In this document: positions 44,633 through 54,903 of the stretch, one piece after another
Layout of the letters: each line of letters opens with the position of its first letter
Numbering within the stretch: position 1 is the stretch's first letter
DNA from: Winogradskyella sp046545555
GTDB lineage: Bacteria > Bacteroidota > Bacteroidia > Flavobacteriales > Flavobacteriaceae
Assembly (NCBI RefSeq): GCF_046545555.1
Contig: NZ_JBHZTH010000001.1
Coordinates: 1-64,000, forward strand
DNA length: 64,000 bases
Direction of reading: 5' to 3'
Position numbers and translations under genes: made by a program
The notes under the pieces: generated by a model
Seen by the model: only the letters and a program-made list of their open reading frames with translations
What the model was told of the DNA's origin: nothing
The model's database searches: none

Positions 44633-47600
44633 TTATGCTTCTGATGTGTTTCTCACTTTTGTCTGATAGATTACGTTTGGTTTAGTCCCTACGCTTTCTA
44701 ATAAGTGATACATACGATCATCTTCTTTTAATTCTGCAATCTTACTGTCTTTATTATTGATATCACCAAATATCATAGCACCGTTTCCACATGCTGCAGA
44801 ACAAGCCGTTTGAAATTCTCCATCTTTTACTAATCTTCCATCGCGCTTAGCGTCTAGGATTGTTTTTTGTGTTTTTTGAATACACATAGAACATTTTTCC
44901 ATTACACCACGAGATCTTACAGTAACATCTGGATTTAATACCATACGCCCTAAATCATCGTTCATATAATAGTCAAACTCATCGTTCTTATTATATAAGA
45001 ACCAGTTAAAACGACGTACTTTATATGGACAGTTGTTTGCACAATATCTTGTACCTACACAACGATTATATGCCATATGATTCTGACCTTGACGACCATG
45101 AGCAGTTGCTGCAACAGGACAAACTGTTTCACAAGGTGCATGATTACAATGTTGACACATTACAGGCTGGAATGCCACCTGTGGATTGTCCGCAGGATCT
45201 TCCATCTCACCAAATCCTCCTAAAGATCCATTATCACCGAATAAGCCCGAAAATCCATCTTTCTTAGCATCATCCGCTTCGAATGTTTCTTGATGAGAAT
45301 AATATCTGTCAATACGCAACCAATGCATATCTCTACTTCTTCTCATTTCAGTCTTACCAACAACAGGAACATTATTTTCTGCATGACATGCAATTACACA
45401 CGCTCCACAACCCGTACAAGCATTTAAATCAATTGATAAATTAAAATGATGCCCAATTGAACGATCGAATTCATCCCATAAATCAACATCTGGAGATGTT
45501 ACAGGAGTTTCTATATGATTTAAGGATACTTCTGGAACTTTATTCCAAACATGTTTATCCTTTGTATTGAATACTTCTAAAGTAGTTTCTTTAATGATAT
45601 CCCCACGACCCATTAATGTATTATGCAATTGCACACAAGCAAACTCATGCATGCCAGATGACTTTTCTAAAGTCACATCTTGTACTGTATTGAAGTCTTG
45701 GTATAATGTATAAGCATTAACACCAGTTTTCATTGCTTCCTTTAATGCTGCTGATGTACGACCATAACCAAATGCCATACCAACCGTACCTTTTGCTTGA
45801 CCTGGTTGAATAATAACTGGTACATTTTCTAATGTTACGCCATTTACAGTAATATTTACGTAACTACCATTTAACCCACCGTTAGCAACATTTTCGTTTA
45901 CTAACTCCATACTTTCAGCGTCAGCCTTAGATACAGTTACGTAATTATCCCATGTTGTTCTTGTAATCGGATCAGGAAATTCTTGTAACCAAGGATTGTT
46001 AGCCTGCTGACCATCTCCCATACCAACTTTGGTATAAAGAGAAAGTTCCATTCCACCTTGAGACTTAGCGGAATTTGCTAGCGCTCGTGCTGCACTACCA
46101 CCTGACAGAACAGATTCTGCATCTGTCCCATTATTATTTATTGTGGTAGATGTAGTTGTGGTCTGATATTCATCCTTATCTTCATCTTTAATACCAACAC
46201 CGACTGCTACATCATGTATAATACCTCCAACAAAAGTTCTATCTTTCTTATCTTTTAACTCAGTAGAACTTGTTTCAATAGTTGTTGTTCCAGTGCCTTT
46301 ATTACCAGATGAGCCAGAAACATAAACACCGTCTTGTACAGCTTTATTGAAGGAAGCTCCATTTAATATGTTACTTGTCCAATATGATTTTAAGAAATCT
46401 CTGTAAGAACCAGACTTACCAGTCCAACCCATTAGTACTTCTTGAAATTGCTTTGTATCAAATAACGGACGAATTGTTGGTTGCATCATAGAATAATGAC
46501 CAGTTTTCAATTCGAAGTCTCCCCAAGATTCTAAATTATGAGGTGCGGCAGCTATATAATCACAATTAACTGATGTCTCATCTTGCTTCATAGAAAAAGC
46601 AATAGACAAATCTACTTTTGCCAAACCTTCAGAAAATTCTGATGCATTCGGTAATGTATACATTGGATTAACACCATTCATGATAACGGCTCCAACTTTT
46701 CCAGAATTCATATCAGAAATAAATTGCATTACTGCATTATTATTTCCTTCTCTTGTATGTATTGTAGTATTCGGATCAAATGCCTTACTACGTAAGTGCT
46801 CATTTAACTCTAAAACTGTAGTTTGTGCATTAACATCTTGTATACCAGATACAACAACAGCATTACTTCCTGCTTCAATTACTTCCTTTGCAGCTGCTTT
46901 TACCACCTTATCTAAACCTTCTGATAAAGAACCTGGCAATGCCACACCAGTAACATAGCTATATAGTTTTGCAAGAGCTAATTTTTGCTCACTTGGCTTT
47001 AATGGAACGCGCTTGTCTGCATTCGCACCAGTTAAAGACATATTAGACTCAAACTGAATGTGTCTAGACATTTTTCCATGATCTGGAATTCTCTTTGTAG
47101 AATATCCAGAATCAAAACCGCCTCCTTGCCAATCGCCTAGAAAATCTGCACCGATTGAAACTATAGTTTTAGCTTTAGAGAAATCGTAATTAGCCATTCC
47201 TCTTTTACCATACTTTGCTTTATAAGCATCTAAAGTTTCAGATGCTGAAATAGCATCGTATGCAACATGCTTTACGTTGCCGTATTTTGAAGCGAAATCC
47301 GCAACTAATTTATTTGTAGATGGACTTGGCATTGATGATGTTAAAACAACAATTTGTTTACCATCACTAAGTCCATTTAATTTTGAAGATGTTTCAGACA
47401 TAAATGTTTCCCAAGAAATAGACTCTTCACCTTTCATAGGCGTCTTAACTCTTAGGTTATCATACAATCCTAAAACGGATGCATTAACTCTAGCATTTGC
47501 AATACCATTAGTTGCTGCATCTGTATTATTCTCAATTTTTATTGGTCGTCCCTCTCTTGTTTTCACTAAAACACTTGCAAAGTCAAAACCGTTTGCAATT

Positions 47601-47896
47601 GTAGTTGCATAATAGTTTGCTACACCAGGAATAATCTCCGTAGGCTGCACTACATAAGGAATTGACTTAATAACAGGTCCTTCACAAGCTGCTAATGAAG
47701 CTGCAGCTGTACTAAACCCGACGTACTTTAAGAAATCACGACGCGATGTTGATGAAGACTCTAAGGCCTCTTTATCACCTAAAAATTCATCTGTAGGAAT
47801 TGCTTCCACAAATTCGTTTTGTTGTAGCGTCTCAACAATAGAGCTATTTTCGTTTAGCTCTTCAACACTTTTCCAGTATTTCTTGTTTGATGACAT
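44633..47896 (-). CDS. actB: Alternative complex III subunit ActB, Fe-S protein
   Basis: A 1087-residue protein. Near residues 51-72 it carries a Tat-like twin-arginine stretch, SRRDFLKYVGFSTAAASLAAC, which ends in a lipobox-like cysteine. The middle part resembles a molybdopterin oxidoreductase fold that holds no such cofactor in studied complexes. The C-terminal part has four cluster motifs: CTGCGACVIACH, CQHCNHAPCETVCP, CVGTRYCANNCP and CSMCIQKTQ with CSAACG. It carries electrons from ActC to the ActA haems. It follows actA by 32 bases. Confidence 0.96.
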   Translation of the reverse strand: MSSNKKYWKSVEELNENSSIVETLQQNEFVEAIPTDEFLGDKEALESSSTSRRDFLKYVGFSTAAASLAACEGPVIKSIPYVVQPTEIIPGVANYYATTIANGFDFASVLVKTREGRPIKIENNTDAATNGIANARVNASVLGLYDNLRVKTPMKGEESISWETFMSETSSKLNGLSDGKQIVVLTSSMPSPSTNKLVADFASKYGNVKHVAYDAISASETLDAYKAKYGKRGMANYDFSKAKTIVSIGADFLGDWQGGGFDSGYSTKRIPDHGKMSRHIQFESNMSLTGANADKRVPLKPSEQKLALAKLYSYVTGVALPGSLSEGLDKVVKAAAKEVIEAGSNAVVVSGIQDVNAQTTVLELNEHLRSKAFDPNTTIHTREGNNNAVMQFISDMNSGKVGAVIMNGVNPMYTLPNASEFSEGLAKVDLSIAFSMKQDETSVNCDYIAAAPHNLESWGDFELKTGHYSMMQPTIRPLFDTKQFQEVLMGWTGKSGSYRDFLKSYWTSNILNGASFNKAVQDGVYVSGSSGNKGTGTTTIETSSTELKDKKDRTFVGGIIHDVAVGVGIKDEDKDEYQTTTTSTTINNNGTDAESVLSGGSAARALANSAKSQGGMELSLYTKVGMGDGQQANNPWLQEFPDPITRTTWDNYVTVSKADAESMELVNENVANGGLNGSYVNITVNGVTLENVPVIIQPGQAKGTVGMAFGYGRTSAALKEAMKTGVNAYTLYQDFNTVQDVTLEKSSGMHEFACVQLHNTLMGRGDIIKETTLEVFNTKDKHVWNKVPEVSLNHIETPVTSPDVDLWDEFDRSIGHHFNLSIDLNACTGCGACVIACHAENNVPVVGKTEMRRSRDMHWLRIDRYYSHQETFEADDAKKDGFSGLFGDNGSLGGFGEMEDPADNPQVAFQPVMCQHCNHAPCETVCPVAATAHGRQGQNHMAYNRCVGTRYCANNCPYKVRRFNWFLYNKNDEFDYYMNDDLGRMVLNPDVTVRSRGVMEKCSMCIQKTQKTILDAKRDGRLVKDGEFQTACSAACGNGAMIFGDINNKDSKIAELKEDDRMYHLLESVGTKPNVIYQTKVRNTSEA

Positions 47897-47928
47897 ATAA
47901 TTTTGAATTACTTCTTATTCTTATTTTA

Positions 47929-49260
47929 TTAATAATGACACTTCCCACATTCTAATCCTCCCATTTGCGCCGCAGTTAGCTGCTCAACACCATACTTCTT
48001 AGATAGTTGCTCGTGGATTTTAGTGTAATATTCGTTATCCTTCACTTTTACATTTGTCTCTCTATGACAATTAATACACCAGCCCATAGTTAATGGTGAG
48101 TGCTGATACATAATCTCCATTTCTTCAACGGGTCCGTGGCAAGTTTGACATTCTATACCAGCAACTGAAACGTGTTGTGAGTGATTAAAATATGCAAAGT
48201 CTGGTAAATTATGAATTCTTATCCATTTTACGGGTTTAGAATCACCTGTATATGCAACACCATCCCAACCGACAGCATCATATAATTTTTGAATTTCTGC
48301 GTCATAATCTACCCCGTAATCTTTTCCTTCAGCCAAAGTTTCTGGCGCTACATTTGAAATCGATTTATGACAGTTCATACATATGTTAAGAGACGGTATT
48401 CCTGAATGCTTACTAACTCTTGCAGACGAATGACAGTACTTACAATCGATACCATTATCACCTGCATGTATTCTGTGCGAATAATGGATTGGCTGAACAG
48501 GCTCATAGCCCTGATCATTTCCTACTTGTGACAGATAACCATAAACAAAGTATGCACTACCTAATAAGAAGAAAATAACAGTTACTATCACCAAAAATTG
48601 GTTTTCAACAAAAGCTTTCCATAAAGGCTTTCTACTTTCTTTAGTTGCAACTTCTAAACCTTTTGCATCTGCAAAACGTTTTAATGTACGATTTACAAGA
48701 ATTAAAGCCATTGCTAATAAAGCAAATAATAATGCTAGAGCACCTAATACTAAATCGCTAGAAGCGCCACCTTTGTCTCCCGTTTTTTCCTCCGAACCAT
48801 TGTCAATGATTACGGGGTCAGGCTTTGGCGCAGCCGTATAAGCTAATATATCTGTAATTTGCTGATCATCTAACTGCGGAAAAGCAGTCATTGCCGTTTT
48901 ATTGTACTCGTTATAAATTTTTACCGCATATGCATCGCCCGACTTAATCATTGCAGCACTATTACGAATCCAAGAATTAAGCCATGTCCTATCCAAACCT
49001 TGTTCTTCTGAAAGTCTTGCTTCTACGTTTCGTAGTGCAGGACCAGTCATTGGCTTGTCTAATTTATGACAGGCTGCACAATTGGCATTAAATAAAGCTT
49101 TTCCATTTACAGGATCACCTTCTTGCGCTGTAAGAGAGGTTGAAAACGTGAATAATAAAATGAAACCTAAATAAAGAATATTTGAGGTTAAATTACGGTA
49201 GATCACCTGTTTCATATTGTTAGTTGAATTATCTTCTAAACTTTGGTACGATTTTTTCAT
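47929..49260 (-). CDS. actA: Alternative complex III subunit ActA, multihaem cytochrome c with an extra N-terminal haem domain
   Basis: A 443-residue protein; the signal peptide fits best from M16 (MKQVIYRNLTS). It has six CXXCH motifs. One is CAACH (61-65) in an N-terminal class I cytochrome c domain (about 48-150). Five follow the membrane helices (about 170-190 and 215-240): CKYCH, CMNCH, CQTCH, CINCH and CGKCH. Classical ActA is pentahaem, so this form is a fusion of a monohaem cytochrome with ActA. It is the first gene of the act-cox operon. Confidence 0.95.
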   Translation of the reverse strand: MKKSYQSLEDNSTNNMKQVIYRNLTSNILYLGFILLFTFSTSLTAQEGDPVNGKALFNANCAACHKLDKPMTGPALRNVEARLSEEQGLDRTWLNSWIRNSAAMIKSGDAYAVKIYNEYNKTAMTAFPQLDDQQITDILAYTAAPKPDPVIIDNGSEEKTGDKGGASSDLVLGALALLFALLAMALILVNRTLKRFADAKGLEVATKESRKPLWKAFVENQFLVIVTVIFFLLGSAYFVYGYLSQVGNDQGYEPVQPIHYSHRIHAGDNGIDCKYCHSSARVSKHSGIPSLNICMNCHKSISNVAPETLAEGKDYGVDYDAEIQKLYDAVGWDGVAYTGDSKPVKWIRIHNLPDFAYFNHSQHVSVAGIECQTCHGPVEEMEIMYQHSPLTMGWCINCHRETNVKVKDNEYYTKIHEQLSKKYGVEQLTAAQMGGLECGKCHY

Positions 49261-49294
49261 TTATAGAGAAAAAACATGTTTATAAAAACTCATG

Positions 49295-49325
49295 CAAAAG
49301 TAAGATATAAAGTCGATTTTAGAAA
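49295..49325 (-). promoter_or_regulatory. Promoter of the actABCDEF-coxBA operon
   Basis: On the minus strand TTTC (49325-49322), 19 bases and TACTTTTG (49302-49295) approach the consensus, with one mismatch in -33. It lies 34 bases before the actA start. Confidence 0.5.
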
Positions 49326-49398
49326 TCTTAGAGAAGTGTTAATAACTAATTTATAGTAATTCTAAATAAGATTTTTTAAACAATTTCGTTCATTATAA

Positions 49399-49406
49399 TA
49401 TCTTTG
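49399..49406 (+). promoter_or_regulatory. Putative -7 element for the SPOR-protein gene
   Basis: TATCTTTG fits TAnnTTTG and lies 17 bases before the ATG. With the act promoter it forms a divergent pair in a 163-base gap. The -33 side is T-rich only. Confidence 0.45.
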
Positions 49407-49423
49407 CATTTAAATACATAATT

Positions 49424-49807
49424 ATGACGTTTAAAACCCAATATTTGACTATCTCAATTTCGATCCTTGCGCTTTCATTTTCGCTCAATGCGCAGCAAGG
49501 GGAAGTGCAAATAAGCCAAGACAGTGAGATAGGCAAACTATTAGAATATAAAAAGGATATAAAAACGACGAAAATATATAGGATACAGGTATACCAAAGT
49601 GTAGATCCTGATAGGGCACAACGCGAAAAGTCTAATTTCTTAAATTCTTATAGTGAATGGCCAGTAGAAATCGTTTGGAATACACCAAATTATAAGGTTT
49701 GGGTCGGTAATTTTGCTACCAGACTAGAAGCCGATAGAGCTTGGGCTAAAATTAAAAAGAAATATATGAATGCGATTATATTTCAACCTAAATTAGATAA
49801 GAAATAA
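49424..49807 (+). CDS. Small exported SPOR-domain protein
   Basis: A 127-residue protein with a signal peptide (about 1-23, cut near SLNAQQG), a short acidic linker, and one SPOR domain at about 50-125 (YRIQVYQS, then YKVWVGNFATRLEADRAWAKI, the classical SPOR ending). SPOR domains bind denuded glycan strands of peptidoglycan. It has no other domain and reads away from the act operon. Confidence 0.88.
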   Translation: MTFKTQYLTISISILALSFSLNAQQGEVQISQDSEIGKLLEYKKDIKTTKIYRIQVYQSVDPDRAQREKSNFLNSYSEWPVEIVWNTPNYKVWVGNFATRLEADRAWAKIKKKYMNAIIFQPKLDKK

Positions 49808-49809
49808 AT

Positions 49810-50799
49810 CTACAATCTTCTGAGTCTTCTTTCTAAGGCTCTTATAACTCTAGGAATGATTGGTACGTTTGGTGTAAACCGTTTATTCGGTATGGATTGA
49901 TTTAAATCATAAATACATTTAAACAACTTTTTTGGCACAGATTTAAAGGTGTTGTGAGATCCATGCATGCTATAATCGCATATTGCGTAGTTGCTATTCT
50001 CTTTATTAGTTTTATAAAATGCTGGAGAAGAATCTTTAAAGGTTCTTACCGAAATGTCACAATTATCTACAACGTACATTTCTATTGCAAAACGTAAATA
50101 GTTATCTGCAATTTCACCAAACTCATCTTTAAAATCAATATTTGAAAAAAACTTAGGGTTTTCGATTTTATAACTACTATCGTTAGTACAATAAAAAACC
50201 GATTTATATTGAAATTGGTTTAATTTATCAATCAAAACATCCGGATTCATGCTTGCATCTAATTTTTTATTTAATCGATCTCCACGTCTTAAATGTAGAC
50301 CTATTACAGGTTGTTCTAATTGGTCTAATATACGCTCTCCAATTTCCTTTATGTAATCTGGAGCATCAACTATAGGTATAACAAATTTTGCTCCGAATCC
50401 ATGATACAATCTAGCAAGTGCATTTACTTCATATAAGTTCTTTAATTTCCAGAAATTATCAGTTTTTAATTCTCGCACTACCAACTTATGAGCTGTATCG
50501 AAATTGAAAGTTTTAGTCTTGATATATTTAATTGATGCTTCTGAAATAGTACTTCTGATTTCCTCAAATTCTTCCTCTAAAATGTAATCAACTTCAATTT
50601 TCTCTAGACTTACATAAGTATCAATCAGATAACTCCAAAATGATTTTCCATTATTATGACTAGACAAAAGTTTAAATTTTGGAACAACAGCTATTCTATT
50701 ACTCAATTTTGCTTCAGCTAAAAGAATTAAAAGACAAGATCTTCTATCGAGTAAACCTTCAGAAGCTCTTGACGCCGTATTATAATATAAATATTTCAT
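49810..50799 (-). CDS. Fucosyltransferase-like glycosyltransferase
   Basis: A 329-residue protein without membrane segments. The motif HLRRGD (169-174) in IGLHLRRGDRL is the nucleotide-sugar signature of the GT11/GT23/O-fucosyltransferase group. A second conserved region, FAIEMYVVDNCDISVRTFKDSSPAFY (about 239-264), resembles the C-terminal binding-pocket segment of these families. The donor is probably GDP-fucose or a related sugar, but the acceptor is unknown. It is a lone gene after the infB terminator, with no other glycan genes close by. Confidence 0.7.
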   Translation of the reverse strand: MKYLYYNTASRASEGLLDRRSCLLILLAEAKLSNRIAVVPKFKLLSSHNNGKSFWSYLIDTYVSLEKIEVDYILEEEFEEIRSTISEASIKYIKTKTFNFDTAHKLVVRELKTDNFWKLKNLYEVNALARLYHGFGAKFVIPIVDAPDYIKEIGERILDQLEQPVIGLHLRRGDRLNKKLDASMNPDVLIDKLNQFQYKSVFYCTNDSSYKIENPKFFSNIDFKDEFGEIADNYLRFAIEMYVVDNCDISVRTFKDSSPAFYKTNKENSNYAICDYSMHGSHNTFKSVPKKLFKCIYDLNQSIPNKRFTPNVPIIPRVIRALERRLRRL

Positions 50800-50810
50800 T
50801 TTCTATCTAA

Positions 50811-50842
50811 ACTAAAAAAGCGACCAATGGTCGCTTTTTTTT
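50811..50842 (-). terminator. Rho-independent terminator of rimP-nusA-infB
   Basis: AAAAAAGCGACC (50814-50825) pairs with GGTCGCTTTTTT (50829-50840) across a 3-base loop. On the minus strand it runs into TTTTTTAG. It lies 16 bases after the infB stop. Confidence 0.92.
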
Positions 50843-50856
50843 AAATAAATTTTTAA

Positions 50857-53589
50857 TTACTTAAGTTTTTTCTTCACTTCCACTTCTTGGAAAGCCTCTA
50901 TTACATCTCCTATAACAATGTCATTGAAGCCTTTAATTTGCATACCACAATCGTATCCTTTACCAACTTCCTTAACATCATCTTTAAAGCGTTTTAAAGC
51001 GTCTAATTCTCCTGTATGAACGACTACTCCATCTCTAATAATTCTTATACCAGATTTTCTGAAGATTTTACCATTCATCACCATACAACCAGCAATATTT
51101 CCGATTTTGGAAACTTTAAATATCTCTCTAATTTCTGCTGTACCAGTAACCTCCTCTTTAACTTCTGGAGATAACATACCTTCCATCGCATCTTTGAGAT
51201 CGTTAATAGCTGCATATATAATAGAATAAGTTCTAATATCAATTTCTTCCTTATCTGCAATCATTCTTGCATTACCAACTGGTCTTACATTAAATCCAAC
51301 AATAATAGCGTCAGAAGCGGTTGCTAATAGTACATCACTTTCTGTAATAGCGCCTACACCTTTATGTATAATATTTACTTGTATCTCCTCTGTAGATAAC
51401 TTTTGGAATGAATCCGTTAATGCTTCAACAGATCCGTCAACATCACCTTTAAGAATAATATTTAACTCTTGGAAATCACCAAGTGCAATACGTCTTCCAA
51501 TTTCATCAAGCGTAATATGACGTTGTGTTCTAACAGACTGTTCACGCTGTAATTGTGTACGCTTTGTGGCAATTTGTTTAGCTTCTCGTTCATCTTGGAA
51601 GACATTAAATTTATCACCTGCTTGAGGTGCTCCATCTAAACCAAGAATCGAAACTGGGGTAGCAGGACCAGCTTCAGCAATATCATTTCCTCGTTCATCT
51701 TGCATTGCTTTAACTTTACCACTATTTTTCCCAGCTAAAACATAATCACCAATTCTTAAAGTACCTGCTTGTACAAGGATTGTTGACACATAACCTCTTC
51801 CTTTATCTAAATATGCTTCTACTACCGTTCCGTTAGCCGCTTTATTAGGGTTTGCTTTTAGTTCTAACAATTCAGCTTCTAATAGGACTTTTTCTAAAAG
51901 CTCTTTTACACCAGTACCCATTTTTGCTGAAATATCATGAGATTGAATTTTCCCACCCCAATCTTCGACTAGAAGATTCATTGCAGCTAAACCTTCTTTT
52001 ACTTTTTCTGGATTAGCATCTGGTTTATCAATTTTATTTATTGCAAATACAATTGGAACACCTGCTGCTTGGGCATGTGAAATAGCCTCTTTAGTTTGTG
52101 GCATTATAGCATCATCAGCAGCTACAACAATTATTGCAATATCTGTAACTTGAGCACCACGAGCACGCATCGCCGTAAAAGCTTCGTGACCTGGTGTATC
52201 TAAAAACGCTATTTCTTGACCATTTTCGAGCTCAACACCGTATGCACCAATATGCTGTGTAATACCACCCGATTCTCCGGCAATAACATTTTCTTCCCTG
52301 ATATAATCAAGCAAAGATGTTTTACCATGATCAACGTGACCCATAACCGTTACTATAGGTGCACGAGGTTTTAAATCTTTTGGATCATCTTCTACTTCTT
52401 CTATTGATTCTTCTAAATCTGAAGTCACAAATTCTACTCCATAACCAAATTCCTCTGCAACAATAGTTAGCGTTTCTGCATCGAGTCTTTGGTTCATAGT
52501 TACCATCATCCCTAAAGACATACATGCCGATATAACTTCCGTTACACCAACCTCCATCATAGTAGCAATTTCGCTAACAGTTACAAACTCAGTTACCTTT
52601 ATTGTTTTACTTTCTGCTGCTGCAATTTCTTGATCTATTGCTGATTGCTCGCGATGTTGATCTCTTTTTTCTCTACGGTATTTTGCTCCTTTACCTTTAT
52701 TAGACTTTCCTTGAAGTTTCTCTAAAGTTTCACGTATTTGCTTTTGAACGTCTGCTTCACTTGGCTCTTCTTTAACTGTTTTAGGCCTCGTGTTACCTCC
52801 TCTTCCTTTATTTCCACCGCGTCTGTTATCAAAATTAGGTTTGCCGCCTGCATTGTTGCCACCTTTACTTATACGTCTTCTTTTCTTTTTATTATCTGCA
52901 GAAGCTGCTGGCTTTTTCTCGTCTTTCTTCTTTTTTGGCTTTTTAAACTGCGAAAGATCTATCTTTTTACCAACAGGTTTTGGGCCTGACAGTTTTTTGT
53001 ATTGTGTTTTAAGAGTTTCCTCGGCTGGCTCACCATCTTCACCTTCCTTGGCTAATTTTTCTTTTCTAGTCTCAACCTTGTCCTCTTGTTTTTGTTGTGC
53101 AACTTTAGGCTCTTCTTTAATTACAGGTTTTTCCTTCTTAGCTTCAGGTTCTTTTTTACTTTTAACCTCTTCAGTTTTTGGCTTTTCTTTTGGCGCTTCT
53201 TTTTCTTCCTCTACAGCTTTTGGCTTATCCTTATTTAAGTCTATTTTACCAACCTTTTTAGGCCCACTTAGCTCCGCTTTTGCTTTAACTACAGCTTGTT
53301 TCTCAGCTTCCCTTTCCGCATCTCTCTTTTCTTTCTCTTCAATTTCGCGTTCTCGTTTTTCGCGAAGCGCTTCTTTTTCTTTGAATTTTGCTTCACTAAC
53401 TTCTTGAGCTTTTTCACGCTTAGTTGCATCCGTCTGAAATTCATCAGATAGCGTATCATAAACCTCTTGCGAAATCTTTGTATTAGGACTTTTCTCTATT
53501 TCGATACCTTTGGATTCTAAAAAATCCACAGCACGATCTAAAGAGATATTCAGTTCTCGTAATACTTTATTAATTCTAATTTGAGCCAT
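50857..53589 (-). CDS. infB: Translation initiation factor IF-2
   Basis: A 910-residue protein with the IF2 N-terminal helical module (about 1-50), a long Lys/Glu/Ala-rich linker (about 55-310) and a Gly/Arg-rich patch (KGGNNAGGKPNFDNRRGG). The GTPase domain has G1 GHVDHGKT (about 415-422), G3 DTPGHE, G4 NKID and G5 SAKMG. The C-terminal domains bind fMet-tRNA and end RVKKKLK-like. It brings initiator tRNA to the 30S subunit. It follows nusA by 69 bases. Confidence 0.98.
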   Translation of the reverse strand: MAQIRINKVLRELNISLDRAVDFLESKGIEIEKSPNTKISQEVYDTLSDEFQTDATKREKAQEVSEAKFKEKEALREKREREIEEKEKRDAEREAEKQAVVKAKAELSGPKKVGKIDLNKDKPKAVEEEKEAPKEKPKTEEVKSKKEPEAKKEKPVIKEEPKVAQQKQEDKVETRKEKLAKEGEDGEPAEETLKTQYKKLSGPKPVGKKIDLSQFKKPKKKKDEKKPAASADNKKKRRRISKGGNNAGGKPNFDNRRGGNKGRGGNTRPKTVKEEPSEADVQKQIRETLEKLQGKSNKGKGAKYRREKRDQHREQSAIDQEIAAAESKTIKVTEFVTVSEIATMMEVGVTEVISACMSLGMMVTMNQRLDAETLTIVAEEFGYGVEFVTSDLEESIEEVEDDPKDLKPRAPIVTVMGHVDHGKTSLLDYIREENVIAGESGGITQHIGAYGVELENGQEIAFLDTPGHEAFTAMRARGAQVTDIAIIVVAADDAIMPQTKEAISHAQAAGVPIVFAINKIDKPDANPEKVKEGLAAMNLLVEDWGGKIQSHDISAKMGTGVKELLEKVLLEAELLELKANPNKAANGTVVEAYLDKGRGYVSTILVQAGTLRIGDYVLAGKNSGKVKAMQDERGNDIAEAGPATPVSILGLDGAPQAGDKFNVFQDEREAKQIATKRTQLQREQSVRTQRHITLDEIGRRIALGDFQELNIILKGDVDGSVEALTDSFQKLSTEEIQVNIIHKGVGAITESDVLLATASDAIIVGFNVRPVGNARMIADKEEIDIRTYSIIYAAINDLKDAMEGMLSPEVKEEVTGTAEIREIFKVSKIGNIAGCMVMNGKIFRKSGIRIIRDGVVVHTGELDALKRFKDDVKEVGKGYDCGMQIKGFNDIVIGDVIEAFQEVEVKKKLK

Positions 53590-53658
53590 AAATTGCCTGT
53601 AATATACTTAAATCTGTTTTATCAATTCAACTTCATTGGTGTTAAAGTTAAATTACTA

Positions 53659-54891
53659 CTAGTCTTCAAACTCTTCTTTAAGAATTCTAACAACTTCTAA
53701 TATAGTTTCTTCTTCTAAATCTGTACGTTTTACCAAATCATCAATGTCTTGCTCCAAGATACTTTTTGCAGTATCCAAACCAGCTTTACTAAATTCATCA
53801 ATAATCCAAGAATCAATTTCATCAGAGAATTCTTTTAATTCAACATCCTCTTCTGCTCCTTCTCTAAATACATCAATTTCATAACCGGTTAATTGACCTG
53901 CTAAGCGTATATTATGCCCACCACGACCAATTGCTTTTGAAACCTCTTCTGGTTTTAATAATACCTCAGCACGCATATTTTCTTCATCTAACTTTAGTGA
54001 TGTTACACGTGCAGGGCTTAAAGCTCTTGTTACAAATAGCTGAACGTTATTTGTATAATTTATCACATCAATATTTTCGTTACCCAATTCGCGTACAATT
54101 CCATGGATTCTAGAACCTTTCATACCTACACAAGCTCCAACTGGGTCGATTCTGTCATCATAAGAATCTACTGCTACCTTTGCTTTTTCACCTGGTATAC
54201 GAACTACCTTTTTAACCGAAATTAAACCGTCAAAAACTTCAGGAATTTCTTGCTCAAATAATTTCTCTAAAAACACTGGTGATGTTCTAGACATTATAAT
54301 TGCTGGTTTACTTCCTTTTAGTTCTACACTTTCAATAATTCCTCTAACATTTTCTCCTTTTCTAAAGAAATCTGAAGGAATTTGTCTGTCTTTAGGCAAT
54401 ATAATTTCATTACCATCATCGTCTAATAAAATAATAGCTCTATGACGTATATGATGAACCTCTGCTGTATAGATCTCCCCTTCTAATTCTTTAAAGTGCT
54501 TATAAATATTAGTGTTATCATGCTCATGAATTTTAGAAATTAAGTTTTGCCTTAATGCTAAAATAGAACGTCTACCTAAATCAATAAGTTTAACTTCTTC
54601 TGCAACATCTTCACCAACTTCAAAATCTGGTTCTATTTTTTGAGCTTCTGATAATTCAATTTCCTGATTTGGTTCTTCCACTTCACCATTAGCCACAACA
54701 ATACGGTTTCTCCATATTTCTAAATCACCTTTATCTGGGTTTATAATGATATCAAAGTTATCATCATCACCATATTTTTTCTTTAATGCATTACGCAACA
54801 CATCTTCAAGAATCGCCATCAGCGTAACTCTGTCTATTAATTTATCGTCCTTAAATTCTGAAAATGATTCAATTAACGCTACATTCTCCAT
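53659..54891 (-). CDS. nusA: Transcription factor NusA
   Basis: A 410-residue protein with the N-terminal RNA-polymerase-binding domain (about 1-125), an S1 domain (about 130-200) and two KH domains (about 205-345, including VGACVGMKGSRIHGIVRELGNE and SKAIGRGGHNIRLAGQLTGYEI). The short C-terminal helical stretch is compatible with one acidic repeat at most. It modulates pausing, termination and antitermination. It is 12 bases after rimP, in the usual order. Confidence 0.98.
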   Translation of the reverse strand: MENVALIESFSEFKDDKLIDRVTLMAILEDVLRNALKKKYGDDDNFDIIINPDKGDLEIWRNRIVVANGEVEEPNQEIELSEAQKIEPDFEVGEDVAEEVKLIDLGRRSILALRQNLISKIHEHDNTNIYKHFKELEGEIYTAEVHHIRHRAIILLDDDGNEIILPKDRQIPSDFFRKGENVRGIIESVELKGSKPAIIMSRTSPVFLEKLFEQEIPEVFDGLISVKKVVRIPGEKAKVAVDSYDDRIDPVGACVGMKGSRIHGIVRELGNENIDVINYTNNVQLFVTRALSPARVTSLKLDEENMRAEVLLKPEEVSKAIGRGGHNIRLAGQLTGYEIDVFREGAEEDVELKEFSDEIDSWIIDEFSKAGLDTAKSILEQDIDDLVKRTDLEEETILEVVRILKEEFED

Positions 54892-54903
54892 AATTGATAT
54901 GAA

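Noticed and set aside
52790..53407. 205-residue frame on the plus strand opposite infB
   Set aside because: It is rich in Ser, Phe and Leu, as expected from the complement of the Lys/Glu-rich IF-2 linker. The infB frame is unambiguous here.
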